Assembly (NCBI RefSeq): GCF_030053775.1 | Contig: NZ_CP125669.1 | Location: forward strand, 1,855,962-1,919,961 | Length of the DNA stretch: 64,000 nt | Source: Acinetobacter corruptisaponis | GTDB lineage: Bacteria > Pseudomonadota > Gammaproteobacteria > Pseudomonadales > Moraxellaceae | Direction of reading: 5' to 3' | Part shown: one piece after another, positions 36,903 to 46,266 of the stretch | How the letters are laid out: every line of letters begins with the position of its first letter | How positions within the stretch are numbered: the stretch's first letter is position 1 | Notes under the pieces: generated by a model | The model's database searches: none | Told to the model about the DNA's origin: nothing | What the model saw: the letters and a program-made list of their open reading frames with translations, nothing else | Made by a program: the position numbers and the translations under genes

Positions 36903-37409
36903 ATGAAAATTGAAAAAATTCCTGATTCAATTGACCCAGGTTTAAATCTGGAACAAATCCGTGATGAATGTCTGGCACGTACCAAGAAGACTGCCTACTA
37001 CTCTGCGGGTGCGGCCATTGTCCCCATTCCATTTTTCGATGTGGTGGTTGATTTAGGCATGCTCACGAAGATCATTCCTGATATTAACGCACGTTTTGGC
37101 CTGGCACCTGAACATATCAGCGTTTATGACCCAGAGACCAAAAAAGTTCACTGGGATGAACTGCGTAAACGTGGCTTCGAGTTTTCAGGTTTTGTGGTGG
37201 CACGTACCGCAATGAAAAAATCATTTAATGGTTTTTTCACCAAGATTGCCACCAAACAGGTGACTAAATTCATTCCTCTGGGTGGGCAACTGGTGGCGGC
37301 CAGTCTTGGCTATTTTATGATGCGTAAAATCACAGAAGCACATATTCAGGACTGCTACACACTTGCAAAACGGATTCAGCAAAAAAGCCGTAGTACGATT
37401 GTAGCGTAA
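36903..37409 (+). CDS. Conserved hypothetical protein, DUF697-like
   Basis: A 168-residue protein. Residues about 28-60 (AYYSAGAAIVPIPFFDVVVDLGML) with the alternating Ala-rich/Pro-Ile-Pro pattern recall the DUF697/YcjF type membrane-associated segment, and a second hydrophobic stretch lies at about 130-150. This likeness is weak. The protein has a basic, charged middle (KVHWDELRKRGFEF) and no recognised catalytic motif. It stands alone: a MITE lies upstream and a convergent gene downstream, sharing the hairpin at 37419. Confidence 0.55.
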   Translation: MKIEKIPDSIDPGLNLEQIRDECLARTKKTAYYSAGAAIVPIPFFDVVVDLGMLTKIIPDINARFGLAPEHISVYDPETKKVHWDELRKRGFEFSGFVVARTAMKKSFNGFFTKIATKQVTKFIPLGGQLVAASLGYFMMRKITEAHIQDCYTLAKRIQQKSRSTIVA

Positions 37410-37418
37410 TAATAGGAT

Positions 37419-37438
37419 AAGGCAGATTAGTCTGCCTT
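37419..37438. terminator. Hairpin between convergent genes
   Basis: AAGGCAGA (37419-37426), loop TTAG, TCTGCCTT (37431-37438). It overlaps the stop of the phosphotransferase gene. T tails are short on both sides. Confidence 0.55.
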
Positions 37439-38845
37439 AAGCTGTTCCAGAATCGCCTTTAACACTTCAATCCGTGCCGTATTTTTATCATCCGTCGCAA
37501 TCACATGCCATGGCGCATAGTCAGTGGAGGTACGTTCAAACATATCCGCAGCGGCTTCAAGGTAGTCATTCCATTTATCACGGTTACGCCAATCCTCCTC
37601 GGTAATCTTAAAGCGCTTATGCGGGGTTTGTTCACGTTCCTTGAAACGGACGGCCTGCTCATCCTTGCTAATCGCCAGCCAGATTTTGACAATCACCGTC
37701 TGGCTGTCCACAAGGTTCTGTTCAAAACGGTTAATCTCATCATAAGCACGTTGCCATTCAACCACTGAGGCAAAACCCTCAACACGTTCCACCAGCACAC
37801 GTCCATACCAGGTCCGATCAAAAATCGTGATCTTGCCGCCATCATTCAGTCGTGTCCAAAACCGCCATAAATAAGGGCGGCGTAATTCATAGCGCTCAGG
37901 CGCCGCAATGCTATGAATTTCATATTCACGCGGATCAAGCTTTTTCACAATCCGCTTGATGGCACCACCCTTGCCCGCAGCATCCATTCCCTCAAAGGCA
38001 ATAATGACCTTGCGTTCATCATAGCGCAGGGCATCAGCCACTTTTTTAGTCAGTTTATTGAGTTCTTCTTTATAATCATCTTTAACCAAACTCTCTTTGG
38101 AGGGTTCCAGCAATTGTTTCGGGATGTTTGCCTGTTGCCATTTTTCAGTCATTTTGGTCTGGTGGTCAGGAAGTTCCTGAAGCGTTTGCAAAACATATTG
38201 TGCAAAGCACTGGTCGCGGTACTTTTCATCCTCGCCATTAATGATAAACCAGTCATCGGTGAACCTGTGGCTCAGGTTCTGCAAGGTATCGTATTGTTTC
38301 TTATTGCGCCAATCCAGACCATGCAGTTTATGCCAGTGCTGTTCCGAGGCATCAATCTGGTCCAGCCGTTTTTGCAATGATTTCCATGACAGGTCGAACC
38401 AGACCTTAACCACATGCACATGGTTATGTTGCAGGTCATGTTCAAACGTACGCATTTGCTCAACATAGCCATCAAACAACGCCTCATTTAATGGCTTGGA
38501 CACATGCATTGCGGTTGCCAGCAGGTCACTGTACCAGTTGCCAAACATCACCACAATCTGCCCTTCGGCAGGTATAAAAGGTGTATAGGATTGCCAGAAT
38601 GTCTGGTTATTTGTCAATAGCTTCGGGGCATCCGCCTTGACTTTCAGGTAACGGGGATCAAGCCACTCACGCAACTGCTTGACCGCCTCCCCCTTGCCCG
38701 CCAGTTCAATGCCACTAACCAGGATCAGGACACTTTTCGCATTGTTCTTGCCCCGACTGTCTTTCAATGCATACTGGGCCTCAATCAGGTCCAGCGAAAG
38801 CTCATCTTCATCACGTAATTCAAATTTTGGTTCTTGGGTACTCAT
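37427..38845 (-). CDS. pap: Polyphosphate:AMP phosphotransferase (PPK2 class II, two-domain)
   Basis: A 472-residue protein made of two PPK2 domains in tandem. The N-terminal half has an altered P-loop (SGIELAGKGEAVKQL), the C-terminal half a canonical one (FEGMDAAGKGGAIKRI) with the lid GKITIFDRTWYGRVLVERVEG. Two-domain PPK2s transfer phosphate from polyphosphate to AMP, making ADP, as shown for the A. johnsonii enzyme; with adenylate kinase this yields ATP from polyP. ATG at 38845 (MSTQEPKFEL) is chosen; ATGs at 38866 and further upstream lack a ribosome binding site and add atypical residues. Class assignment rests on domain count, not on experiment. Confidence 0.9.
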   Translation of the reverse strand: MSTQEPKFELRDEDELSLDLIEAQYALKDSRGKNNAKSVLILVSGIELAGKGEAVKQLREWLDPRYLKVKADAPKLLTNNQTFWQSYTPFIPAEGQIVVMFGNWYSDLLATAMHVSKPLNEALFDGYVEQMRTFEHDLQHNHVHVVKVWFDLSWKSLQKRLDQIDASEQHWHKLHGLDWRNKKQYDTLQNLSHRFTDDWFIINGEDEKYRDQCFAQYVLQTLQELPDHQTKMTEKWQQANIPKQLLEPSKESLVKDDYKEELNKLTKKVADALRYDERKVIIAFEGMDAAGKGGAIKRIVKKLDPREYEIHSIAAPERYELRRPYLWRFWTRLNDGGKITIFDRTWYGRVLVERVEGFASVVEWQRAYDEINRFEQNLVDSQTVIVKIWLAISKDEQAVRFKEREQTPHKRFKITEEDWRNRDKWNDYLEAAADMFERTSTDYAPWHVIATDDKNTARIEVLKAILEQLKAD

Positions 38846-39047
38846 GTTTTGCTCTAAACGGCTCATTATTAAAAATAAGTATAGTGAAATCGACCCAGCA
38901 CCAAGAAAGCCCCTTGTACAGTTTCTGTAGACAAAATGAGTGCATGGACATACTGACCGATTGTTGGACATTTAGGGTTTATGCTGTCATGGTTCTCAGC
39001 TATGATGCGCCCTATGATTTTATGGTTTACTTCAATTAAGTCCGATT

Positions 39048-39755
39048 ATGTCTAAACTCTCCGCATTTGATGACCTTTTACAACAATACAATGCTTTCAA
39101 CTATCATGAAGACCCAGCCCTTGCCCAACGTTTGCATGATGTCCAGAGCTGGATAAAACAACGTCTTGAGCATAGCCATCAAGAACTATTCAGTAAGCCA
39201 GAAAACCAGATCATGGCGCAATATTTCCTGAAACGTTTATATGGCGGCCCTGATTTTGACGCACTGGCAAAACAAATCGAACGCCTGCTTAAGTTTGCCC
39301 ATAAAGTAGAGGGCCTGATTCCTGCCAATGCCATCAAGACAGGCACCAAGTCGGTGAGTCTGGCGGTACTGGCCACCCAGCTTGATGAGCAGGTTGCGAA
39401 GCAAATACTGGCGGACTATCCACTGGACACCCCATTAACCGATGAAATCATGCGCCAGACATTCCTTAAACTGGAACAGCATGACGCACGTTATGAACAA
39501 CTGGATTTGCTGGATGAACTGGGTGTGACGCTGGATAAATATATGCGTTCCACCATGATGTATGCCGCGTTTAAAATGTGTAAGGGCGTGGCGCATAAAC
39601 ACCAGTTTGATGGCATGTATGAGTTTATTCAGGAAGGTTTTGATGCCATGAAGCCAATGAAGTCGGCGGCAGCATTTATTAAGACCTTTACCGCAAAAGA
39701 ACGCGAGATCATTGAGAAAGTCCATTCAGGGCATCCAGATCCTTTCCGCAGTTAA
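39048..39755 (+). CDS. FFLEELY-motif-like protein of unknown function
   Basis: A 235-residue helical protein. The segment AQYFLKRLYGGPDFDALAKQIERLL resembles the FFLEELYGPRDF motif that names a widespread proteobacterial family of unknown function. No signal peptide or membrane helix. It is a single gene between the phosphotransferase (divergent) and ubiE, closed by the terminator at 39772. Confidence 0.6.
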   Translation: MSKLSAFDDLLQQYNAFNYHEDPALAQRLHDVQSWIKQRLEHSHQELFSKPENQIMAQYFLKRLYGGPDFDALAKQIERLLKFAHKVEGLIPANAIKTGTKSVSLAVLATQLDEQVAKQILADYPLDTPLTDEIMRQTFLKLEQHDARYEQLDLLDELGVTLDKYMRSTMMYAAFKMCKGVAHKHQFDGMYEFIQEGFDAMKPMKSAAAFIKTFTAKEREIIEKVHSGHPDPFRS

Positions 39756-39771
39756 ATGCTGGACTATTCCA

Positions 39772-39797
39772 ATCCCTCTACCAAGAGGGATTTTTTT
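39772..39797 (+). terminator. Rho-independent terminator
   Basis: ATCCCTCT, loop ACCA, AGAGGGAT followed by seven T. Ends the FFLEELY-like gene 17 bases after its stop. Confidence 0.9.
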
Positions 39798-39948
39798 CAT
39801 CTTCACATAAAAAATTAAAACACTTTTGGGAAAGTGACTTTCTGTATATTATTCATAACAATGATATGCTAAGCCCTGTAAAAAAATACAAAATCTGTCA
39901 TGATGCATGCTGATTCGTGCCGCTAGAGCGAAAGTTTAGGAGAAAACA

Positions 39949-40890
39949 ATGTCTAACGAAAACCAACAGCCCACCCCAGAAGTTGAGCAAACCCCAGGTT
40001 CAGACAAAGTCAGTCCTTTCCTCAGCACACCGCTTCCACAGGGAGCACCACAGGGTCAACAGCAATCCTTACAACAGGGTTTGACCTCAGCACCAACAGG
40101 TTCCGTACCGAAATACAACCTGCCGCGTGGTGCCAATACAGGCAATGTTGGCGCAACCACCCATTTTGGCTATCAAACTGTCAGCAGCGATGAAAAAGCA
40201 CAGAAAGTGGCGGAAGTGTTCCATTCAGTGGCAAGCAAATACGACATCATGAATGACCTGATGTCATTTGGTATTCATCGTATATGGAAACGTTTTGCCA
40301 TTAACATGTCAGGCGTACGCCGTGGACAGCATGTACTGGATATCGCGGGTGGTACAGGCGACCTGGCTAAAGTGTTTAGCCGCGAAGTTGGCCCGAATGG
40401 TCATGTGGTGCTTTCAGACATCAATGAATCGATGCTCAATGTGGGCCGTGACCGCCTGATTGATGCGGGTTGTACCAATGTGGATTTTGTGCTTGCCAAT
40501 GCAGAAACGCTTGAACCCTTTGCCGATAACAGTTTTGACCTCGTCACCATCAGTTTTGGTTTACGGAATGTGACCGATAAGGATGCAGCACTTGCAGCCA
40601 TGTACCGTGTACTTAAGCCAGGTGGCCGTTTACTGATCCTCGAATTTTCCAAACCTGTGTTTGAACCATTTTCAAAGCTCTATGATCTTTACTCATTCAC
40701 GGCCCTGCCAATCATGGGCAAACTGGTTGCAAATGATTCTGAAAGCTATAAATACCTTGCTGAATCCATCCGTATGCACCCAGACCAGCGTACCTTAAAA
40801 GGCATGATGGAAAATGCGGGCTTCCAAAGCTGTGACTACCACAACCTGACAGGTGGTATTGTTGCTGTTCACCGTGGATTCAAACTTTAA
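39949..40890 (+). CDS. ubiE: Ubiquinone/menaquinone C-methyltransferase UbiE with N-terminal extension
   Basis: A 313-residue AdoMet-dependent methyltransferase of the quinone pathway. The catalytic part starts at about residue 65 ([20 protein letters not shown]) and shows the binding motif [12 protein letters not shown]; it corresponds to the ~250-residue E. coli enzyme. In front lie about 60 residues rich in Gln, Pro, Gly and Ser with no hydrophobic character, probably disordered. The ATG at 39949 has a strong TTAGGAGAAAA, so the extension is translated unless an internal start is used. ubiJ and ubiB follow at 10- and 12-base gaps: an operon. Confidence 0.94.
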   Translation: MSNENQQPTPEVEQTPGSDKVSPFLSTPLPQGAPQGQQQSLQQGLTSAPTGSVPKYNLPRGANTGNVGATTHFGYQTVSSDEKAQKVAEVFHSVASKYDIMNDLMSFGIHRIWKRFAINMSGVRRGQHVLDIAGGTGDLAKVFSREVGPNGHVVLSDINESMLNVGRDRLIDAGCTNVDFVLANAETLEPFADNSFDLVTISFGLRNVTDKDAALAAMYRVLKPGGRLLILEFSKPVFEPFSKLYDLYSFTALPIMGKLVANDSESYKYLAESIRMHPDQRTLKGMMENAGFQSCDYHNLTGGIVAVHRGFKL

Positions 40891-40900
40891 GGCTTAGGAT

Positions 40901-41611
40901 ATGTGGTCGATTTTAGCACTGGGTGCAGTCGAACGTATCATTCATCAGGTGATTGATCTGGATGCGATTAGCCGTATTCAGCTCAATCAGCTACAAGGTC
41001 AATTATTGCGGGTTGTGATTGATCATCCACAACTCTCAGTTGATGTTTTTTTTGATGAAAATAAAGTTCGTCTTGAACCTACCGTGACGGGACACAGTCA
41101 AAGCCCATCAATATTTGAACAGCGTCCATATGATGTTCAAAATAAAATTACAGATGCCACAGCCACCCTGCATGTCGCCAATGTGGTCGAATTAGCCAAA
41201 CTCCTGCTCAGTGATATGGACCAGATTGGCAATATTCCACTGCAAGGTGACTATCATTTATTGCAGGATATCCAGCGTATCATGCAGCAGGCAGAACCTG
41301 ACCTTGCCGCACATCTATCTCCGTGGATTGGTCCTCAGCTGGCGCATGAACTGGGTAAGATACAGCTTGCACCGAAGCAGCTCAAACGCTCATTGCAAAG
41401 CCACCTGTTCTTTGTTGAAGATGCCCTAAAAGAAGATAGCGGCTTATTTGCCCCACGCTGGCAAATGGATGACCTGAATCGGGAGACCCGCCAGCTCAAT
41501 CAGGAAATAGATCGTCTGGATGCCAGATTCCAGCAATTACAGGCCCAATTACACCCCCTCCTCACCTCCCCCTCAAAAGGAGAGGAATTATTGAACCCCA
41601 CACAAGACTAG
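40901..41611 (+). CDS. ubiJ: Ubiquinone biosynthesis accessory factor UbiJ (SCP2 domain)
   Basis: A 236-residue protein whose N-terminal SCP2-like lipid-binding domain (about 1-120) holds hydrophobic ubiquinone intermediates; the C-terminal helix (about 190-220, LNRETRQLNQEIDRLDARFQ) is coiled coil. With UbiK it belongs to the soluble Ubi complex. Its place between ubiE and ubiB repeats the E. coli order ubiE-ubiJ-ubiB. The last codons run through a C/T-rich then A/G-rich stretch. Confidence 0.88.
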   Translation: MWSILALGAVERIIHQVIDLDAISRIQLNQLQGQLLRVVIDHPQLSVDVFFDENKVRLEPTVTGHSQSPSIFEQRPYDVQNKITDATATLHVANVVELAKLLLSDMDQIGNIPLQGDYHLLQDIQRIMQQAEPDLAAHLSPWIGPQLAHELGKIQLAPKQLKRSLQSHLFFVEDALKEDSGLFAPRWQMDDLNRETRQLNQEIDRLDARFQQLQAQLHPLLTSPSKGEELLNPTQD

Positions 41612-41623
41612 GTAAGATTTTAT

Positions 41624-43243
41624 ATGATTCCGCATGTTAGACGGTTATTTGAACTTTGGCGCATTGCAGCACATTATCGCCTTGACACCTTATTTCCTGC
41701 GGAAGAATTACCTGTAAAAGCCCAACATGCCTTGGGTGTGATTAAAATGCATCCTGCGGCTTGGTCAAGCCGTGAGAAAAAGAATCCGCTTAAGCTTAAA
41801 GAAGCTCTGGAAGAGATGGGGCCTTTGGCGATTAAGCTGGGTCAACTCCTCTCTACCCGTCGTGACCTGATTCCACCAGAACTCTTATCGCAACTGGTGC
41901 TGTTGCAAGACCGTGTAAAGCCCTACGACACCCAGTTGGCTAAACAGCGGATTCAGGAATCCCTCAAGGCGGATGTTGGCACCTTGTTTGCACGTTTTGA
42001 TGAACAGCCACTTGCCGCTGCCTCAATTGCGCAAGTGCATACCGCCGCATTGCATGATGGCCGTGAGGTGGTGGTGAAAGTCACCCGTCCTGATATTCGC
42101 AACCAGATTCTTCAGGACTTTGAAATTTTGGCATGGCTGGGTGACTGGCTGGAAAACCGTCTGGAAGCTGCCCGTGCGCTGCACCTTTCCGAGATCATTC
42201 AGGACTACCGTCAGATCATTTTAAATGAGCTTGACCTGAGTCTGGAAGCAGACAACACTCGCCGTATGCGTCATTACTTTACAGGTTCCAGCATGATGTA
42301 TGTGCCTGAAGTCTATATGGACAGTAAAGACGTGATGGTCGCTGAACGTATTACGGGCGTACCGATCTCCGATATTGCGACCTTTGACCGTTTAGGTATG
42401 AATCGTGCAGACTTGGCAGAAAAAGGTTTGACCATTTTCTTTACCCAAGTGTTCCGTGACAACTTTTTCCATGCCGATATGCACCCTGGCAATGTCTTTG
42501 TAGAGACCATTAATCCAGCCAATCCACGTTTTATTGCGCTGGACTGTGCCATTATGGGTGAGCTGTCCAAGTCTGATCAAATGACCGTTGCACGAATGTT
42601 ACTGGCCGTGATGAACAGCAACTTTATGCAGTTGATTCAGATTGTGCATCAGGCAGGCTGGATTCCACCAGGAACTGATCAGGATGCACTGGCACGTGAA
42701 ATGCGCCGTACCGTTGGTCCGATGGTGTCCAAGCCGATGGATCAACTAGATTTTGCAGGCATCCTGATTCAGGTGATGGATATTGCACGGCGTTTCCATC
42801 TGGAAATTCCACCACAACTGATGTTGTTACTCAAAACCCTAGTTCATGTTGAGGGTCTGGGCACTGACCTTTACCCACAACTGGATATCTGGAAACTGGC
42901 AAAACCGATTCTCACTGAATGGGTCAAGGCCAATATGAATCCAGTGAAAAATTTTAAGGAAATTGGTCAGCAAATTCCTGATTTATTATTGGGTGCACAG
43001 GACTTACCGAGCCTGTTGATTGATAGTCTCAATGGCTTGAAGAATCAATCCGCCTGGCATGACAAACAGCTTAAAGAAATTCAGCAGATGCGTTTGCAAA
43101 TGCAGCAGCAACAGCGCCGTAGCTGGATGTTTGGCAGCACCATGTTGATTTTGCTGACCATTGCCATTATTACACCGTGGTTTGTCTCAATTGTCTTAAT
43201 TGTATTGAGTAGCTTGTTGGCGCTGTGGCGTATTATGAAATAA
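41624..43243 (+). CDS. ubiB: Ubiquinone biosynthesis kinase-like protein UbiB
   Basis: A 539-residue ABC1/ADCK atypical kinase. Conserved family features: KXGQ motif in AIKLGQLLSTR, Ala-rich loop region AAASIAQVH, lysine in VVVKVTRP, and the catalytic FHADMHPGNVF with ALDCAIMGEL (the DFG-like D replaced, as usual in the family, by a Cys-Ala context). Two C-terminal transmembrane helices (about 495-535) anchor it to the inner membrane. It supports coenzyme Q synthesis by an ATPase activity rather than protein phosphorylation. Last gene of ubiE-ubiJ-ubiB. Confidence 0.95.
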   Translation: MIPHVRRLFELWRIAAHYRLDTLFPAEELPVKAQHALGVIKMHPAAWSSREKKNPLKLKEALEEMGPLAIKLGQLLSTRRDLIPPELLSQLVLLQDRVKPYDTQLAKQRIQESLKADVGTLFARFDEQPLAAASIAQVHTAALHDGREVVVKVTRPDIRNQILQDFEILAWLGDWLENRLEAARALHLSEIIQDYRQIILNELDLSLEADNTRRMRHYFTGSSMMYVPEVYMDSKDVMVAERITGVPISDIATFDRLGMNRADLAEKGLTIFFTQVFRDNFFHADMHPGNVFVETINPANPRFIALDCAIMGELSKSDQMTVARMLLAVMNSNFMQLIQIVHQAGWIPPGTDQDALAREMRRTVGPMVSKPMDQLDFAGILIQVMDIARRFHLEIPPQLMLLLKTLVHVEGLGTDLYPQLDIWKLAKPILTEWVKANMNPVKNFKEIGQQIPDLLLGAQDLPSLLIDSLNGLKNQSAWHDKQLKEIQQMRLQMQQQQRRSWMFGSTMLILLTIAIITPWFVSIVLIVLSSLLALWRIMK

Positions 43244-43698
43244 GCTACACTCGCCTATAAACAAGGGACTTTTTAGCTTCAAGTGTGATGGGGTGCTATT
43301 GGCTCCTCATCATTGCCACTCAATCAATATAAAAATTCAAGTAACAGCACTCTTATCGTTATGCTTTAAATGGTCATATCAAATAACGAATATTCTAAAC
43401 TGTCTCAATTGAATAAATAATTTATACATCCCAATCCAGCTCATAATAACCAAATTTAATATCTGATTTTATTAATAATATTATTTTTTATCAGCTCTAG
43501 TTTTAAACTGTTTCCAAGAAAACCCTATCCCCTGTTGTGTTGGATATCCGAACCACTTCTCCTGTTTCCAATGCCGCCTCATTTATTTATTGGTAGGTTT
43601 TTGGTAGGTGGGAAAAAATTTTAACCCTCCCATACTAGGCCTACAGTGACGAGATCACTGAATAACAAACAATGGATTATGGAAGAAGGAATCACTCC
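43244..43698. other. Leader/promoter region of the alcohol dehydrogenase gene
   Basis: 455 bases without an ORF. It holds two direct repeats TTGGTAGGT at 43590-43598 and 43601-43609, 11 bases apart, and an inverted repeat CAGTGA/TCACTG (43644-43660). The remainder is AT-rich. The repeats could be activator sites for the nearby GAF regulator; this is inference. Confidence 0.5.
43644..43660. promoter_or_regulatory. Inverted repeat CAGTGA-N5-TCACTG upstream of the Fe-ADH
   Basis: A 6-base perfect inverted repeat with five-base centre, 38 bases upstream of the start codon, either an operator or a small 5' leader hairpin. Confidence 0.4.
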
Positions 43699-44871
43699 AT
43701 GGCTTTTAAGAATATTGCAGATCAAACAAACGGTTTTTATATCCCTTGCGTGTCACTTTTTGGCCCTGGCTGTGCCAAAGAGATTGGAACTAAAGCTCAA
43801 AATCTCGGTGCGAAAAAAGCCTTGATTGTAACGGATGAAGGCTTATTTAAATTTGGTGTAGCCAATACCATTGCAGAATATTTAAAAGATGCTGGCGTAG
43901 ACAGCCATATCTTTGCTGGTGCAGAACCCAATCCAACAGATATCAATGTGCATCATGGCGTACAGGCCTATAACGACAATGGCTGCGATTTCATCGTTTC
44001 TTTAGGCGGTGGTTCCTCACATGACTGCGCCAAAGGAATCGGCCTGGTAACAGCTGGCGGTGGACATATCCGTGATTATGAAGGCATTGATAAAAGCACT
44101 GTTCCCATGACACCGTTGATTGCGATCAATACCACGGCGGGAACAGCATCTGAAATGACCCGCTTCTGTATCATTACCAACACTGACACCCATGTAAAAA
44201 TGGCAATCGTCGATTGGCGCTGTACCCCACTGATTGCAATTGACGATCCTAAACTCATGGTGGCCAAACCTGCTGGCTTGACTGCCGCAACGGGTATGGA
44301 TGCTTTAACACATGCGGTAGAAGCCTATGTTTCCACAGCAGCAAATCCAATTACCGATGCATGTGCAGAAAAGGCGATTGCCATGATTAGTCAATGGTTA
44401 CGCCCTGCTGTTGCCAATGGCGAAAATATTGAAGCACGTGATGCCATGAGTTATGCGCAGTACTTGGCAGGTATGGCATTTAACAATGCTTCTCTCGGTT
44501 ATGTTCATGCGATGGCACATCAATTAGGTGGTTTCTATAATCTGCCGCATGGTGTATGTAATGCGGTACTGTTACCCCATGTCTGTGAATTCAACTTAAT
44601 TGCCTGTCAGGATCGTTATGCAAAAATTGCAGAATTGATGGGTGTAAATACTGACGGATTTACTGAAACTGAAGCGGCTTTTTCAGCCATTGACGCCATT
44701 CGGGAATTGTCATCTTCAATCGGTATTCCATCTGGTTTGAATGAACTCGGCGTGAAAACTGAAGATCTTGCAATCATGGCTGAAAATGCACAAAAGGATG
44801 CATGTATGCTGACCAACCCACGTAAAGCGACTCATGCCCAGGTTGTGGAGATATTTAAAGCTGCTCTCTAA
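43699..44871 (+). CDS. Iron-containing (group III) alcohol dehydrogenase
   Basis: A 390-residue NAD(P)-dependent alcohol dehydrogenase. The cofactor motif GGGSSHDCAKGIG is at about 96-108; metal-binding residues are in TGMDALTHAVEAYVS and GYVHAMAHQLGGFYNLPHG (the three His). The family includes ethanol and butanol dehydrogenases such as AdhB/YiaY. ATG at 43699 (MAFKNIADQT) is used because AAGGA lies eight bases before it; an ATG at 43672 would add nine unusual residues. Between this gene and the ALDH at 46407 lies a divergent regulator, so the three probably form an alcohol-to-acid oxidation unit; ethanol or acetoin-derived aldehyde are plausible substrates. Confidence 0.92.
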   Translation: MAFKNIADQTNGFYIPCVSLFGPGCAKEIGTKAQNLGAKKALIVTDEGLFKFGVANTIAEYLKDAGVDSHIFAGAEPNPTDINVHHGVQAYNDNGCDFIVSLGGGSSHDCAKGIGLVTAGGGHIRDYEGIDKSTVPMTPLIAINTTAGTASEMTRFCIITNTDTHVKMAIVDWRCTPLIAIDDPKLMVAKPAGLTAATGMDALTHAVEAYVSTAANPITDACAEKAIAMISQWLRPAVANGENIEARDAMSYAQYLAGMAFNNASLGYVHAMAHQLGGFYNLPHGVCNAVLLPHVCEFNLIACQDRYAKIAELMGVNTDGFTETEAAFSAIDAIRELSSSIGIPSGLNELGVKTEDLAIMAENAQKDACMLTNPRKATHAQVVEIFKAAL

Positions 44872-44881
44872 TCGTTCTGTT

Positions 44882-44922
44882 AAAAGTAAGTCACAGCCTC
44901 CGAGAACTGGCTTACTTTTTTT
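44882..44922 (+). terminator. Terminator after the Fe-ADH gene
   Basis: AAAAGTAAG (44882-44890) pairs with CTTACTTTT (44911-44919); an internal TCA/TGG extension is possible. The T run serves as tail. Confidence 0.7.
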
Positions 44923-45084
44923 GTGGGAATAGCAAACTGGTGATATTCCCACTTTTTTTATCCCTATAAAAACTGTGATCGCAGTACACAACCATTAAAT
45001 TAATATACTGATATATTTAATTTTTTAATAAAACTAAAATTAGAATTTCAAAGATAATTTTTCGCAGAATACTAAAAATGAGCT

Positions 45085-46266
45085 TCAAAACATATCTTTA
45101 AACTTATTCAAAGATAAATGCGCAGGATGATCTGAAGGCAATAACTCCATCAGGCGTTCAACCGCATCTATTGCTTCGGGGAAGTGAGCAACATGCTTCA
45201 ATAACAAATCCGTTTCTGTGGTTTTAAAGATTGCATCACTTAAACGCGACTCCAGACAATCCCGCCATGCGCATAAAAAAGGGCTTTCCGTCTTAGCCAA
45301 AAATACCCCTTTGTATACCTGTAACGCAGAAGCCACATATCCAGAATCAAGCGCCTGTTCAGCCAAAAGAAAATCAGCCTCCACATCGGCCAATAAACGA
45401 TAGGGCCGTGAACCTAGCATCCCACCCAGAATATCCCTGAGTTGTGACATTTCAGCTTTTAATGTGCCAATGCTGACTTTACGCTCACCATATAGGGCTT
45501 GATGTAATTTTTCTAAATTTAATCCATTTGGACAAAGCACCAAAATTGCCAAAATCTCAATTTGACGTGGTGTAAGAACCAATGACTTACCATTAAAGAA
45601 GATTTGTGGGGTTGAAAAAGCACGGATATATAAATGTTGTCTTTGCTGATCAATAAGTGCGGTTTGAATGATGGAGGCACAACGCTCTGCCGCCAAAACC
45701 CCTAAACTGTTGTGTTTTTTCCACGTGGTTGATAAATCGACCACACCCAATACCTGTTTGGAATAAGGGTCGATAATTGGAGCTGCATAACAGACCCAGT
45801 CATGGATGGACTCCATATAGTGTTCATTGGAAAATACACAACTGGATTGTTGGGTTTTTAGCGATAGAGCCAAAGCATTGGTTCCAACTACCTCCTCTGC
45901 CCACTGCCCACCTGCAATGAAATGTACCTTTTCAGCGGCACTTTGCATTTGTGTACTCGAAGCAGTCCATATAATCGTACTTCCCACATCACCAACAGCG
46001 ATCACCATCGAGGATTGTGCAGCAATATGGCCCAGTTCACTGGAACAGGCATTTAAAGCCTTATCCAGACTGGTTTTATTTTTTTTATTGTGGTTGAGCA
46101 ACGGTGCCGCCAAACGCTCTTTTGGAATTGAGGACAATACTGATCGCTGCCAAGAACTCGCGATACTCTGCTCTAACTTCTCAGCACTTCGGGGAGACAA
46201 ACTATTTTGTTGCTTTAACTGATCAATAGACTGTCTTTGCCGTATTAGCTCTTGCTTTGTAAACAT
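45085..46266 (-). CDS. GAF-domain transcriptional regulator with C-terminal winged helix
   Basis: A 393-residue protein. Residues about 20-230 resemble the sensor part of AcoR-type regulators (ASSWQRSVLSSIPKERLAAP, GAF-like GGQWAEEVVGTNALALSL and SIHDWVCYAAPIIDP). Instead of the AAA+ sigma54 domain, the C-terminal half has an OmpR/SARP-like winged helix (LTPRQIEILAILVL, GTLKAEMSQLRDIL) and a helical region. So it should act with sigma70 RNA polymerase. It lies between alcohol and aldehyde dehydrogenase genes, both on the opposite strand, suggesting it senses an aldehyde or acetoin. ATG at 46266 follows GAGGGATGCACAA; the TTG at 46311 is less likely. Confidence 0.8.
   Translation of the reverse strand: MFTKQELIRQRQSIDQLKQQNSLSPRSAEKLEQSIASSWQRSVLSSIPKERLAAPLLNHNKKNKTSLDKALNACSSELGHIAAQSSMVIAVGDVGSTIIWTASSTQMQSAAEKVHFIAGGQWAEEVVGTNALALSLKTQQSSCVFSNEHYMESIHDWVCYAAPIIDPYSKQVLGVVDLSTTWKKHNSLGVLAAERCASIIQTALIDQQRQHLYIRAFSTPQIFFNGKSLVLTPRQIEILAILVLCPNGLNLEKLHQALYGERKVSIGTLKAEMSQLRDILGGMLGSRPYRLLADVEADFLLAEQALDSGYVASALQVYKGVFLAKTESPFLCAWRDCLESRLSDAIFKTTETDLLLKHVAHFPEAIDAVERLMELLPSDHPAHLSLNKFKDMF

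Noticed and set aside
43300..43325. Sigma54 promoter upstream of Fe-ADH (TTGGCTCCTCATTGCC)
   Set aside because: GG and GC are nine bases apart, not ten, and the nearby regulator has no AAA+ domain for sigma54.
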